NCBI GenBank assembly: GCA_027490755.1
Contig: JAIXXL010000003.1
Location: forward strand, 124,001 to 188,000
Reading direction: 5' to 3'
Length of the DNA stretch: 64,000 nt
Origin: Betaproteobacteria bacterium
GTDB taxonomy: Bacteria > Pseudomonadota > Gammaproteobacteria > Burkholderiales > UBA3065
Numbering within the stretch: the stretch's first letter is position 1; the number at the start of each line of letters is the position of its first letter. This document shows positions 53,831-62,095 of the stretch, piece by piece. The position numbers and the translations under genes are program-made. The notes below the pieces were generated by a model. It did no database searches and was not told the DNA's origin. It saw only the letters and a list, made by a program, of their open reading frames with translations.

Positions 53831-54865
53831 ATGTCCCGCAACCCGCAGGCTATGTCACGCCCCACCGCATCCTTCGCCACGGCGAGAGCCGCTCACGGCG
53901 TCTCGGTCTGGGCGCCGGCTCGTCTGCACATGGGGTTCCTCGACCTCGACGGTGGGCTGGGGCGGCGCTTCGGCAGCCTGGGCTTCACCCTCGACCATCC
54001 CGGCACCCGGGTCACTGCCACGCCGGCGGCCGACCTGCAGGTCAGCGGCATGCCGGCCGATCGCGCCAAGCGCTACATCCAGCGCGCAGCCGAGCACTTC
54101 GGGGTCGTGCCGGTGGGGCACTACCATGTCGCCGAGACGGTTCCAGCACACATCGGCCTCGGCTCGGGGACGCAGTTGGCCCTCGCGGTGGCGCGTTGCC
54201 TGTGCTGGCTCGCGGGTGTCGATGCCAGCGACGCCGAGTTGGCTCGGGCGACCGGTCGCGGCTTGCGTTCGGGCATCGGCATCGCCGGTTTTGGTCAGGG
54301 CGGTTTTCTGGTCGACGGCGGCAACCGCGGCGACGGTGTCGCGCCGCTGGTCTCTCGGCTCGACATCCCGGAGGCGTGGAGCGTGCTGCTGCTGTTCGAC
54401 GAGGTCGCCACCGGCCTGCATGGCGACGCCGAGATCGAGGCTTTCCGCCGCCTGCCGCCGTTCACTGGCGCGCGCGCCGAGCGCCTTTGCCGCGCCACCC
54501 TGATGCAGATGCTGCCGGGCCTGGCCGAGGCCGACCTTGGCGCTTTTGGCGCTGCAGTGAATCTGGTCCAGGACGAGTGCGGCGACCACTTCGCGCCAGC
54601 GCAGGGTGGACGCTTCGCCAGCCCGCGCATCAGCGCCGCACTGGCCTGGCTCGACGGCCAGGGCATCGCCTGTCGCGGACAGAGTTCGTGGGGGCCGACC
54701 GGTTTCGCCGTGTTGCCAGACGCCGCAGCAGGCAATGCAATGGCTGCGGCGCTGCGCGAGCGCTTCGGCCCGCAGGGCGTGCGCATCGAGATCACCCGTG
54801 GCCGCAACATTGGCGCCGACATCGCACCGCTGGCGGTCGGCGTCCGTGCCGCCTCGGTGGGCTGA
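53831..54865 (+). CDS. mptG: Beta-ribofuranosylaminobenzene 5'-phosphate synthase (H4MPT biosynthesis)
   Basis: 344 residues from the ATG with GGAAA before it; a GTG 42 bases upstream is also open. It joins 4-hydroxybenzoate or aminobenzoate with PRPP in the first committed step of the pterin arm of H4MPT. The GHMP-kinase-like fold shows VWAPARLHMGFLDLDG, VPAHIGLGSGTQLALAVAR and SGIGIAGFGQGGFLVDGG. It is the first gene of the rightward C1 cluster. The 255 bases between it and fhcB contain both promoters; an AT-rich patch TTTATAAGC lies near 53680. Confidence 0.9.
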   Translation: MSRNPQAMSRPTASFATARAAHGVSVWAPARLHMGFLDLDGGLGRRFGSLGFTLDHPGTRVTATPAADLQVSGMPADRAKRYIQRAAEHFGVVPVGHYHVAETVPAHIGLGSGTQLALAVARCLCWLAGVDASDAELARATGRGLRSGIGIAGFGQGGFLVDGGNRGDGVAPLVSRLDIPEAWSVLLLFDEVATGLHGDAEIEAFRRLPPFTGARAERLCRATLMQMLPGLAEADLGAFGAAVNLVQDECGDHFAPAQGGRFASPRISAALAWLDGQGIACRGQSSWGPTGFAVLPDAAAGNAMAAALRERFGPQGVRIEITRGRNIGADIAPLAVGVRAASVG

Positions 54866-54994
54866 GGGCCGCGCCAGCCGACCCCGCACGCTCCTGGCCC
54901 CACCGGCTGATTTTTCGAGCCGACCGCTGCGGGCCCGCCGCGCTTGCCACCCCGACCCACTGGATTCAAGAACACTGACCTTCTGGAGACCCCG

Positions 54995-55909
54995 ATGTCC
55001 GACTCGCCCTACATCCTGCACATGTTCACTCATGCTCCCAACGTCAGCCCGTTCGACGTGAACATGGCGGTGGACTCCGGCTACGACGTCGTCATCCCCT
55101 ACACCCACCTGACGGTCGACCAGGTGCAGGGCATGACCCAGGACGCGATCTTCTCGCGCGGCCCCAGCGGCGTGAAGCGCACCGCCATCTTCATCGGCGG
55201 CCGCGACAACGAGATCGCCAACGACATGGTCGAAGCCGCGCACCGCGCCATGGTTCCGCCGTTCGAGGTCAGCGTGTTCGCCGACCCGTCCGGCGCCTTC
55301 ACCACCGCCGCGGCGATGGTCGCCTGCGTCGAGCGCGCGCTCAAGCGCGACCACGGCACCACCCTCGAAGGCAAGCGCGTCGCCGTGATCGGCGGCACCG
55401 GCCCGGTCGGCGCGGCCGCTGCGGTGCTGTCGGCCGATGCCGGCGCCGACGTGCACATCATCGGCTACGAGCCGATGACGCAGGCCCGCACCACTGCCAA
55501 CCGTCTGGCCAGCAAGTATGAGGTTGAGATCACCCCAGCCGAGGCCGATCTGGAGCAGATCAAGCTGCGCATGATCCGCGACGCGGATGTGGTTCTGGCC
55601 ACCTCCAAGGCCGGCGTCGAGGTGCTCGGTCCGGCCGGTCTGGCCACCACGCATCATCTTCTCGTCGCGGCCGACGTCAACGCGGTGCCGCCGGCCGGCA
55701 TCGCCGGTGTCGACCTGATGGACGATGGCAAGCGCATCGACTCGGCCTCTGGCAAGACGGTGGCGATCGGCGCGCTGGCCATCGGCAACGTCAAGTACCA
55801 GACCATGCAGCGCATGTTCCGGAGCATGGTCAAGGCCGAGAAGCCGGTCTATTACGATTTCCGCGCCGCGTTCTCGTTCGCCCGCGCGTTCGTGGCCGAG
55901 GCCCGCTGA
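54995..55909 (+). CDS. mtdB: NAD(P)-dependent methylene-H4MPT dehydrogenase
   Basis: 304 residues. It oxidises methylene-H4MPT to methenyl-H4MPT. PYILHMFTHAPNVSPFDVNMA opens it (cited in part: HMFTHAPNVSPFDVNMA), the substrate residues appear in IPYTHLTVDQVQGMTQDAIF (20), and the dinucleotide fold is VAVIGGTGPVGAAAAVLSA near 124. The sequence is of the MtdB type, found only with H4MPT genes, rather than folate-linked FolD. CTGGAG precedes the ATG. It lies 129 bases after mptG. Confidence 0.95.
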   Translation: MSDSPYILHMFTHAPNVSPFDVNMAVDSGYDVVIPYTHLTVDQVQGMTQDAIFSRGPSGVKRTAIFIGGRDNEIANDMVEAAHRAMVPPFEVSVFADPSGAFTTAAAMVACVERALKRDHGTTLEGKRVAVIGGTGPVGAAAAVLSADAGADVHIIGYEPMTQARTTANRLASKYEVEITPAEADLEQIKLRMIRDADVVLATSKAGVEVLGPAGLATTHHLLVAADVNAVPPAGIAGVDLMDDGKRIDSASGKTVAIGALAIGNVKYQTMQRMFRSMVKAEKPVYYDFRAAFSFARAFVAEAR

Positions 55910-55964
55910 GCGGCTCCAGGCCGTCACGTCCGCGCCAGGGCGCTTCGCTGCCGAGCTTGTGACT

Positions 55965-57203
55965 ATGACCGGAAAGTCGGACGCCGCGCCGCTGGTGGTC
56001 CTGGCGGCCTCGGCTCGCGCGTTGGCCGAGTCCCTGCGACGTGCCGGTCTGCCCGGGCAGGGCATGCCGCTGCTGGCGGTCGATGCCTTCGGCGACGATG
56101 ACCTGATGGCTGCGGTCGACGCGTGGCAGGCGTTGCCCCTGCAGCATCTGGCTCGGCCCGATCGAGTGCTGGCTGCGGTCGACGCGGCATTGCAGCGGGT
56201 GGGTAGTGGGGCCGCGGCGTCTGTCGTGATCGGCGGCGGATTCGATGGCGCTAACGACGTGCTGCACGCCCTCGCCGCCCGCTTTCGCCTGCTCAACGCG
56301 CCACCCTCAGCCTGGGCGGCAGCCCGCGACCCACTGCTGTTCAGCCGTCTCGGTATCGACGCGCCCGAGACGCAGATGCACCCCCCCAGCAACCGGCGTG
56401 GCTGGCTGCAAAAGCATGCCGGCAGCAGCGCCGGTCTTGGCGTGAATCCTGCGGCCGCGGCGCGTCCTGCCCTGACTGACGGCGCATCGCCCGATATCGG
56501 CCATGCAGCGGCGTACTGGCAGCGTCGCGCGCACGGCATCCCGGTCTCGCTGCTGTTCTGCGCGCATGCCGACGGCATCATTGCCGTTGGTATCAACCGG
56601 CAATGGTGCAGTCCGGCGCCGGGTCTCCCATTTCGTTTTGGTGGCATCGCCAGCAGCTTCGACCCCGGTGCGATGGCTCGGCAGCAGCTGGTCGCGGCGG
56701 CGGGTCGGGCCGCGGCCTCGATCGGCTTGCGCGGGCTGTGCAGCCTGGACGCGGTGCTCGAGCGTGGCGGTCGGGTCCGCGCGCTCGAGATCAACCCGCG
56801 GCCCACCGCCAGCGTCGAACTGTACGACCGCGCCGCGCCTGGCCTGATGCGCCTGCACACCGCTGCGGTCCTCGGCCACAGCCTGCCGGACTGGGCCCCG
56901 GCGCCTGGCAGCGGGGCGTTGGCTCTGGTCCGCGCGCCATGCGACCTCCACGCCGGCCCGCGTCCGCGCGGCTGCTCCGACTGGCGCGAGGGCGCGCCGG
57001 TAGCGGCCGGCGAGCCGCTGTGCACGGTCCACGCCGAGGGCCCTGATGCGCGCGACGCCATGGCCCGGGTGATGGCTTCAGCTGGCCGTCTGCGGCATCG
57101 GCTGCGCGCCGCAGCTGCAGTTGCCGCCCCGGACGCAGAAGCGTTTTTCTACAATGCCCCCGATACTTCGTCCAGATCAGTCCCTAGGAGAGACCATGCT
57201 TGA
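55965..57203 (+). CDS. ATP-grasp protein of the H4MPT cluster, function unassigned
   Basis: 412 residues from the ATG; a GTG two codons earlier is possible. The ATP-grasp elements are NRRGWLQKHAGSSAGLGV (phosphate-lid region near 145), the central PVSLLFCAHADG, and the metal site LCSLDAVLERGGRVRALEINPRPT (cited: VRALEINPRPT). An unusual C-terminal extension with HAGPRPRGCSDWREGAPVAAGEP looks like a lipoyl/biotinyl-type or lid segment. Such enzymes join a carboxylate to an amine or similar. It sits between mtdB and mch, so a step in H4MPT or methylofuran maturation is the likely job. The end overlaps the mch start by 8 bases. Confidence 0.8.
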   Translation: MTGKSDAAPLVVLAASARALAESLRRAGLPGQGMPLLAVDAFGDDDLMAAVDAWQALPLQHLARPDRVLAAVDAALQRVGSGAAASVVIGGGFDGANDVLHALAARFRLLNAPPSAWAAARDPLLFSRLGIDAPETQMHPPSNRRGWLQKHAGSSAGLGVNPAAAARPALTDGASPDIGHAAAYWQRRAHGIPVSLLFCAHADGIIAVGINRQWCSPAPGLPFRFGGIASSFDPGAMARQQLVAAAGRAAASIGLRGLCSLDAVLERGGRVRALEINPRPTASVELYDRAAPGLMRLHTAAVLGHSLPDWAPAPGSGALALVRAPCDLHAGPRPRGCSDWREGAPVAAGEPLCTVHAEGPDARDAMARVMASAGRLRHRLRAAAAVAAPDAEAFFYNAPDTSSRSVPRRDHA

Positions 57204-58176
57204 TATGAGCCCGGGTCAGTGGCCCAGCCTTGGCGCCACCGTCCAACCCCTGGTGGAGCGCCTGGTGCGCGATGCCCGCGCACTGCGTGTCGGCGTCAGC
57301 CGCGCTGCCAACGGTGCCACCATCGTCGATGCGGGCGTCAAGTCGCCCGGTGGTGTCGAGGCGGGCCGCCTGATCGCCGAGATCTGCCTCGGCGGCCTCG
57401 GCCAGGTCTCGCTCTCCTACGCACCCTACGAGCGCTGGTCCTGGCAGATCGTGGTCAGCACCTCCAACCCGCTGCTCGCTTGCCTGGGCTCGCAGTACGC
57501 CGGCTGGAGCCTGTCGCACGGCGACGGCAAAGACGCCTTCTTCGCCCTCGGTTCGGGCCCCGGTCGCGCCCTGGCTGGCCGTGAAGAGCTGTTCAAGGAG
57601 CTCAACTACAAGGACCAGCACGACCAGTGCGTGCTGGTGCTGGAGACCGACAAGGTGCCGCCGCCCGAGGTGATGGACAAGGTCGCCCGCGACACCGGCG
57701 TGCCGACCGAGCGCCAGACCTACATCCTCACGCCGACCCGCAGCCTCGCCGGCGCGACGCAGGTGGTTGCGCGCGTGCTCGAGGTCGGTCTGCACAAGGC
57801 GCACACCGTCGGCTTCCCGCTCGACCACATCCTCGACGGCCACGGTGCCGCGCCGCTGTGCCCCTCGGCGCCGCAGTTCATGGACGCCATGGGCCGCACC
57901 AACGACGCCATCCTGCTGTGCGGCGAGGTGCACCTGGTGGTGCTTGGCCCCGACAGCGACGCCCGCGATCTGGCCGAGAAGATGCCCTCCTGCACCTCGC
58001 GCGATTACGGCAAGCCGTTCGCCGAGGTGTTCAAGGCGGTCAACTACGACTTCTACAAGATCGACCCGGCACTGTTCGCGCCGGCGGTGGTGTCGGTGAC
58101 GTCCTACGAATCTGGCCGCACCTACCGCGCCGGCAAGGCCAATCCGGAACTCCTCGACCAGTCCTTTGGTGCCTGA
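57196..58176 (+). CDS. mch: Methenyl-H4MPT cyclohydrolase
   Basis: 326 residues. It opens methenyl-H4MPT to formyl-H4MPT, feeding Fhc. VSRAANGATIVDAGVKSPGG near 37, CLGGLGQVSL, NPLLACLGSQYAGW and ALGSGPGRALA are conserved, as are CPSAPQFMDAMGRTNDAIL (19) and TSRDYGKPFAEVFKAVNYDFYKID near the end (cited in part: YGKPFAEVFKAVNYDFYKID). ACTAGGAGAG-type sequence (TAGGAGAGACC) precedes the ATG. It overlaps the genes on both sides. Confidence 0.96.
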   Translation: MLDMSPGQWPSLGATVQPLVERLVRDARALRVGVSRAANGATIVDAGVKSPGGVEAGRLIAEICLGGLGQVSLSYAPYERWSWQIVVSTSNPLLACLGSQYAGWSLSHGDGKDAFFALGSGPGRALAGREELFKELNYKDQHDQCVLVLETDKVPPPEVMDKVARDTGVPTERQTYILTPTRSLAGATQVVARVLEVGLHKAHTVGFPLDHILDGHGAAPLCPSAPQFMDAMGRTNDAILLCGEVHLVVLGPDSDARDLAEKMPSCTSRDYGKPFAEVFKAVNYDFYKIDPALFAPAVVSVTSYESGRTYRAGKANPELLDQSFGA

Positions 58177-59065
58177 GGCGCCCAGAGTCCTTGTCGCCAC
58201 CGATGACGCCGGCTGGCATGGTCGGCGCCTCGACGCTGCGCTGATCGCGCGCGGCCTCAAGCCGGTCACCGCCAGCCTGCGCGACTGCCGCATCGACCTG
58301 ACACGGCCGTCCGGAATCGCCATCCCGGGCTTTGAGGACGCGCTGAGCGGTCTGCCGCACGCGGTCTTCGTGCGCGGTATCTCGGGTGGCTCGCTGGAAC
58401 AGATCACGCTGCGTCTGGACGTGCTGCACGCGCTGCAGGCGCTCGGCGTGCCGGTCTTCAACCACGGCCGTGCGATCGAGAAGAGCGTCGACAAGGCGAT
58501 GACCAGCCTGCTGCTGCACCGTGCCGGCATCCCGACGCCGCCGACCTGGGCCTGCGAGTCGCGCGAGCAGGCGCAGGCGGTGGTGCATGCCGAGGCCGCT
58601 GCTGGCCACGAACTGGTGATCAAGCCGCTTTTCGGTTCGCAGGGCATCGGCGTGCAGCGCGTCGCCGGGCGCCAGCTGCCGCCGCCGGAGCAGTTCCGCC
58701 ACGCCTACTACCTGCAACGCTTCGTCGACACCAGTGAGGCTGGCTGGCACGACTTCCGCGTCTTCGTCATCGGCCGCGAGGTCGCGGCGGCGATGATCCG
58801 TCGTGGCAGCGACTGGATCAGCAACGTCGCCCAGGGCGCGCGCTGCGAGGCGGTACCGGCCGAGGGCGAACTGGCGCGGCTGGCGGTGGACGCCGCCGCC
58901 GCGCTCGACATGGACTACGCCGGCGTCGACCTCATCCGCGGCCGCGACGGGCAGCTCATGGTGGTCGAGGTCAACGGCATCCCGGCCTGGCGCGGCCTGC
59001 AGTCGGTGTGCGGCTTCGACGTGGCGCAGCGGCTGGTCGATCGGCTGCTGCCAAAGGTGGCCTGA
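58166..59065 (+). CDS. RimK-like ATP-grasp ligase of the H4MPT cluster
   Basis: 299 residues with a GTG start overlapping mch by 11 bases. The ATP-grasp domain shows VFNHGRAIEKSVDKAMTSLL, the phosphate loop VIKPLFGSQGIGVQRV near 152, and the metal site MDYAGVDLIRG ... VVEVNGIPAWRGLQ. It resembles RimK/MptN-type enzymes that add alpha-glutamate to a cofactor tail, so it may build the glutamate tail of the pterin or of methylofuran. In Methylobacterium a comparable gene (orf5) lies beside mch. Acceptor unknown. Confidence 0.85.
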   Translation: MVPEAPRVLVATDDAGWHGRRLDAALIARGLKPVTASLRDCRIDLTRPSGIAIPGFEDALSGLPHAVFVRGISGGSLEQITLRLDVLHALQALGVPVFNHGRAIEKSVDKAMTSLLLHRAGIPTPPTWACESREQAQAVVHAEAAAGHELVIKPLFGSQGIGVQRVAGRQLPPPEQFRHAYYLQRFVDTSEAGWHDFRVFVIGREVAAAMIRRGSDWISNVAQGARCEAVPAEGELARLAVDAAAALDMDYAGVDLIRGRDGQLMVVEVNGIPAWRGLQSVCGFDVAQRLVDRLLPKVA

Positions 59066-59979
59066 TGGCGCCCGTTCCGCCGCGCCTCGGGACGGGCGAT
59101 TCCGCGCCCACCCCCCTGCAGCGGGCCCTGCTGCGCGCCTGCCGCGCCGACGTCGAGGCCTTCAAGCCGGGCAACGTTGCGATCGGCGCGCCGGCGCACC
59201 GCATGACCGCCGACGACTTTCTGCGCAGCGCCGAGGTGGTCTTGGCGCCGCTCGCGGATGCGGGCTTGGCGCTCGGCGCGCGCATCGAGGCCGCGGTGGC
59301 CGCCACCATCGCCGCCGTAGGCTGCAACACCAACCTGGGCATCGTGCTCCTGCTGGCGCCGATGGCCGAGGCGGCCATCAGGGCTGCAGCGGCTCGGCAA
59401 CCGCCGCTGCGCTGGCGCGAACACATGTCGGCTGTGCTGGCCGCGACCACGGTCGCCGATGGTGCTGCGGTGGCGCGCGCCATCCTGCTGGCCCACCCTG
59501 CCGGGCTCGGGGGCGCGCCCGAGGCGGATGTCTCTGGTGCCGGGTCCGCAGGGGGTGGCTTCAGCCACACCCTGTATCAGGCCATGGCCCTTGCCGCTGG
59601 CCGCGACCAGATCGCGCGCCAATATGTGTCCGGTTTTGCCACGGTGCTGGCCATGGCGGATCGCTTGCGCGACCTCTTGCGCCAGGGTGCCACGCGGGAG
59701 GATGCAGTGACCGCCGTGTTCGTCCGCCAGCTGGCGGCGGAGCCGGACACCCACATCTGTCGCAAACATGGTGCTGATAGCGCGGGCGAAGTCCGGCACC
59801 GGGTGGCAGAGTTGGCGGACGAGTTGCCCAATCCGCCACGCTGGTCTGTGGCAGAAGTACGTCGAATGGCAAGTCTTCACCATGAATTGCTGGCGCAACA
59901 GGTCAACCCAGGCACCACGGCCGACCTGATAGTTGCAGCAGTTTTCGCTACAGAACTGGACGCAATGCAGAACTTTTAG
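59065..59979 (+). CDS. CitG/MdcB-like (triphosphoribosyl-dephospho-CoA synthase family) protein of the H4MPT cluster
   Basis: 304 residues. CRADVEAFKPGNVAIGAP near 33, GCNTNLGIVLLLAPMAEA (18) near 92, and ISGAGSAGGGFSH-like DVSGAGSAGGGFSH match the CitG/MdcB family, which transfers a ribosyl-type group to dephospho-CoA. No citrate or malonate lyase genes are nearby, and an equivalent gene (orf7) is a regular member of bacterial H4MPT clusters. A related ribose-transfer step in cofactor synthesis is therefore plausible but not shown. The ATG overlaps the previous stop (TGATG). Confidence 0.83.
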   Translation: MAPVPPRLGTGDSAPTPLQRALLRACRADVEAFKPGNVAIGAPAHRMTADDFLRSAEVVLAPLADAGLALGARIEAAVAATIAAVGCNTNLGIVLLLAPMAEAAIRAAAARQPPLRWREHMSAVLAATTVADGAAVARAILLAHPAGLGGAPEADVSGAGSAGGGFSHTLYQAMALAAGRDQIARQYVSGFATVLAMADRLRDLLRQGATREDAVTAVFVRQLAAEPDTHICRKHGADSAGEVRHRVAELADELPNPPRWSVAEVRRMASLHHELLAQQVNPGTTADLIVAAVFATELDAMQNF

Positions 59980-60070
59980 GACAATGCCGCGCGACCAGCC
60001 TGCCAAAGAGGGTGGGCGGGTGTGACACCCCAAGAAATTTTTCCCTGTAAATACTGAAGGAGAGTTGGAT

Positions 60071-60580
60071 ATGGCAAAGATCGATCGCGTGATGGTGGGC
60101 GAATCCCTGGTTGGTGACGGCAATGAAGTTGCTCACATCGACCTGATCATCGGCCCCCGCGGCTCGGCTGCCGAAGCTGCGTTCTGCAACACGCTGACCA
60201 ACAACAAGGACGGCTTCACCTCCCTCCTCGCAGTGGTTGCCCCGAACCTGATGTGCAAGCCGGCCACCGTGATGTTCAACAAGGTCACCATCAAGGGCGC
60301 CAAGCAAGCCGTCCAGATGTTCGGCCCGGCACAACGCGGCGTCGCCATGGCAGTTGCTGATTCGGTCGAAGACGGCACCATCCCGGCCGACGAAGCCGAT
60401 GACCTGTTCATCTCGGTCGGCGTGTTCATCCACTGGATGGCCGAAGACGACAAGAAGATCCAGGACTACAACTACACCGCCACCAAGGAAGCTCTGGCCC
60501 GCGCCGTCAAGGGCGAGCCGAAGGCCAAGGACGTGGTTGCAGCCAAGGGCACCTCGGCTCACCCGTTCGCCGCCCACTAA
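60071..60580 (+). CDS. fae: Formaldehyde-activating enzyme
   Basis: 169 residues. Fae condenses formaldehyde with H4MPT to methylene-H4MPT, the entry of the pathway. [20 protein letters not shown] with the conserved His22, [33 protein letters not shown] (20) and [13 protein letters not shown] are nearly identical to characterised Fae. AAGGAG lies 8 bases before the ATG, a very strong ribosome-binding site, and codons are of the preferred type, both fitting an abundant protein. A nearly identical paralogue follows after 96 bases. Confidence 0.98.
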   Translation: MAKIDRVMVGESLVGDGNEVAHIDLIIGPRGSAAEAAFCNTLTNNKDGFTSLLAVVAPNLMCKPATVMFNKVTIKGAKQAVQMFGPAQRGVAMAVADSVEDGTIPADEADDLFISVGVFIHWMAEDDKKIQDYNYTATKEALARAVKGEPKAKDVVAAKGTSAHPFAAH

Positions 60581-60676
60581 GTCGTACGCCGTCCGCCCCC
60601 GTTGTCTGCAACGGGGGCGGATGCCAGACGATACGGTCCGTCCGCACGGGCGGGCCGGCACCGCAAGGGAGTCAAC

Positions 60677-61327
60677 ATGGGAATCCTCGACAGCATCCTC
60701 AGCGCGCTCGGCCTCAAGTCGCAGCCTGCTGCTCCGGCGCCTGCACCCGCGCCAGCACCTGCTGCCGCAAAGCCCGCAGCCGCCAAGCCGGCGGCCGCAA
60801 AGCCCGCCAGCAAGCGCTCGGCCAAGATCAACAAGGTCCTGATTGGCGAGTCGCTGGTGGGTGACGGCAACGAGGTCGCGCACATCGACCTGATCATCGG
60901 CCCGCGGGGTTCCGCAGCCGAAGGTGCCTTCAACAACAGCCTGACCAACAACAAGCACGGCTTTACCGCCCTGCTCGCTGTGGTCGCGCCGAACCTGATG
61001 GCCAAGCCGAACTGCGTCATGTTCAACAAGGTCACCATCAAGGGTGCCAAGCAGGCGGTTCAGATGTTTGGTCCCGCCCAGCGCGGCGTGGCGATGGCGG
61101 TGGCGGATTCGGTCGAGGATGGCACCATCCCGGTCGATCAGGCCGACGACCTGTTCATCTCGGTCGGCGTGTTCATCCACTGGGATGCCTCGGACGACAA
61201 GAAGATCCAGGACTACAACTACCGTGCCACCCGTGAGTCGATCCAGCGTGCTGTCGCTGGTGAGCCGACGGCCAAGGACGTGATCGCCCAAAAGGGCAAG
61301 GCCACGCACCCGTTCGCGGCACACTGA
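60677..61327 (+). CDS. fae2: Second formaldehyde-activating enzyme with N-terminal amphipathic peptide and Ala/Pro/Lys linker
   Basis: 216 residues. The Fae domain (about 48-216) is very close to the upstream copy and keeps the conserved His at 69 ([10 protein letters not shown]), so it should be active. In front are 47 extra residues: [14 protein letters not shown], an amphipathic helix with Ile/Leu at 3, 4, 7, 8, 11 and 13, then a linker of PA and AAKP repeats. GCAAGGGAG precedes the ATG. The extension resembles targeting or membrane-docking tags rather than any part of Fae. The gene ends in a strong terminator. Confidence 0.95.
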   Translation: MGILDSILSALGLKSQPAAPAPAPAPAPAAAKPAAAKPAAAKPASKRSAKINKVLIGESLVGDGNEVAHIDLIIGPRGSAAEGAFNNSLTNNKHGFTALLAVVAPNLMAKPNCVMFNKVTIKGAKQAVQMFGPAQRGVAMAVADSVEDGTIPVDQADDLFISVGVFIHWDASDDKKIQDYNYRATRESIQRAVAGEPTAKDVIAQKGKATHPFAAH

Positions 61328-61372
61328 ACGCTCCGGCTTGCCGGAAGCCCGGTCCGCCGGGCAACGTTTGCA

Positions 61373-61400
61373 GAGCCCCCCTCGTGGGGGTTCTTTTTTT
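61373..61400 (+). terminator. Intrinsic terminator at the end of the rightward C1 cluster
   Basis: GAGCCCCC and GGGGGTTC form a G-C rich stem with a CTCGT-type loop followed by seven T residues (61394-61400). It lies 46 bases after the fae2 stop and directly before the end of the opposing HisA/F-like gene. Confidence 0.92.
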
Positions 61401-61402
61401 GC

Positions 61403-62095
61403 CTATCGGCGCAGCGCGCCGGTGTGCAGCGCGGTGGCGACCAGAACAGCCGACGCTCCCGCTGCCCGGAGTGAACCCAGGTCGCCCCGGTCCCTCACAC
61501 CGCCGGCCGCGACCCACGCCCTGTCCGCGGCAATCCCCATGCAGGTCTCCAGCCACGTGCCGACGCCCCCCGCCGAGTTGCCCACCCGTGTCAGGTCCAT
61601 GGCGATGACGTCGCGTGGCCAGAGCCCGGGGCGCTGCAGTATGCCGGCTGGGTCACGCGGTCCCTGCGCATCGTGGTCCAGCGACAGGATCCACCGTGCC
61701 TGCGCCAACCCACTCGAGGCATCGGCCAGACCGTCGAGCGTGGTCAGGGATTCGCTGCCGATCACGGGGACGCATCCGTGCGCCGCGGCCGCCATGGCTG
61801 CCGTGGCATCACCAAAGCCAGCGTCGACCCACAGCGGCACCGGGGATGCCCTGCTCAGCTTATCCAGCAGGGCCCACTGCGCCTTGCCGGCAACGATGGC
61901 GTCGAGGTCGGCCACGTATGCGGCAGGGGTCCGCAGCCCGGCGCTGGCCACGGCCTCGAGCATCGCCTCGAGCACAGCCACCGGTTCGCTGCCCGCGAGC
62001 AGCCCCGAACGCAGAGGCGCGTAGGATGCGCGTTCGCCCCGTCTGGCATGCACCACGATGCCATCGCGGATGTCGAGGACCGGAACTATGTCCAT
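61403..62095 (-). CDS. HisA/HisF-like TIM-barrel protein of the H4MPT/methylofuran cluster
   Basis: 230 residues. MDIVPVLDIRDGIVVHARRG is a HisA-type start with the catalytic Asp in VLDIRDG; YVADLDAIVAG and VWVAAGGVRDRGDL keep the second catalytic Asp region and the phosphate-binding loop. It is not the histidine-pathway enzyme by context: no his genes are near, and the related hisA/hisF family occurs in methanogens and H4MPT-using methylotrophs. A role in cofactor synthesis is inferred. The ATG overlaps that of the divergent gene by two bases. Confidence 0.85.
   Translation of the reverse strand: MDIVPVLDIRDGIVVHARRGERASYAPLRSGLLAGSEPVAVLEAMLEAVASAGLRTPAAYVADLDAIVAGKAQWALLDKLSRASPVPLWVDAGFGDATAAMAAAAHGCVPVIGSESLTTLDGLADASSGLAQARWILSLDHDAQGPRDPAGILQRPGLWPRDVIAMDLTRVGNSAGGVGTWLETCMGIAADRAWVAAGGVRDRGDLGSLRAAGASAVLVATALHTGALRR

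Noticed and set aside
53855-57061. 1068-codon minus-strand open frame
   Set aside because: Antisense to mptG, mtdB and an ATP-grasp gene; Arg/Ala/Ser-rich with no family motifs.
60018-60046. Terminator before fae
   Set aside because: GGGTGT-G-ACACCC followed by AAATTTTT looks hairpin-like but the loop is too small for the full stem and the T-run is distant; an mRNA leader structure is as likely.
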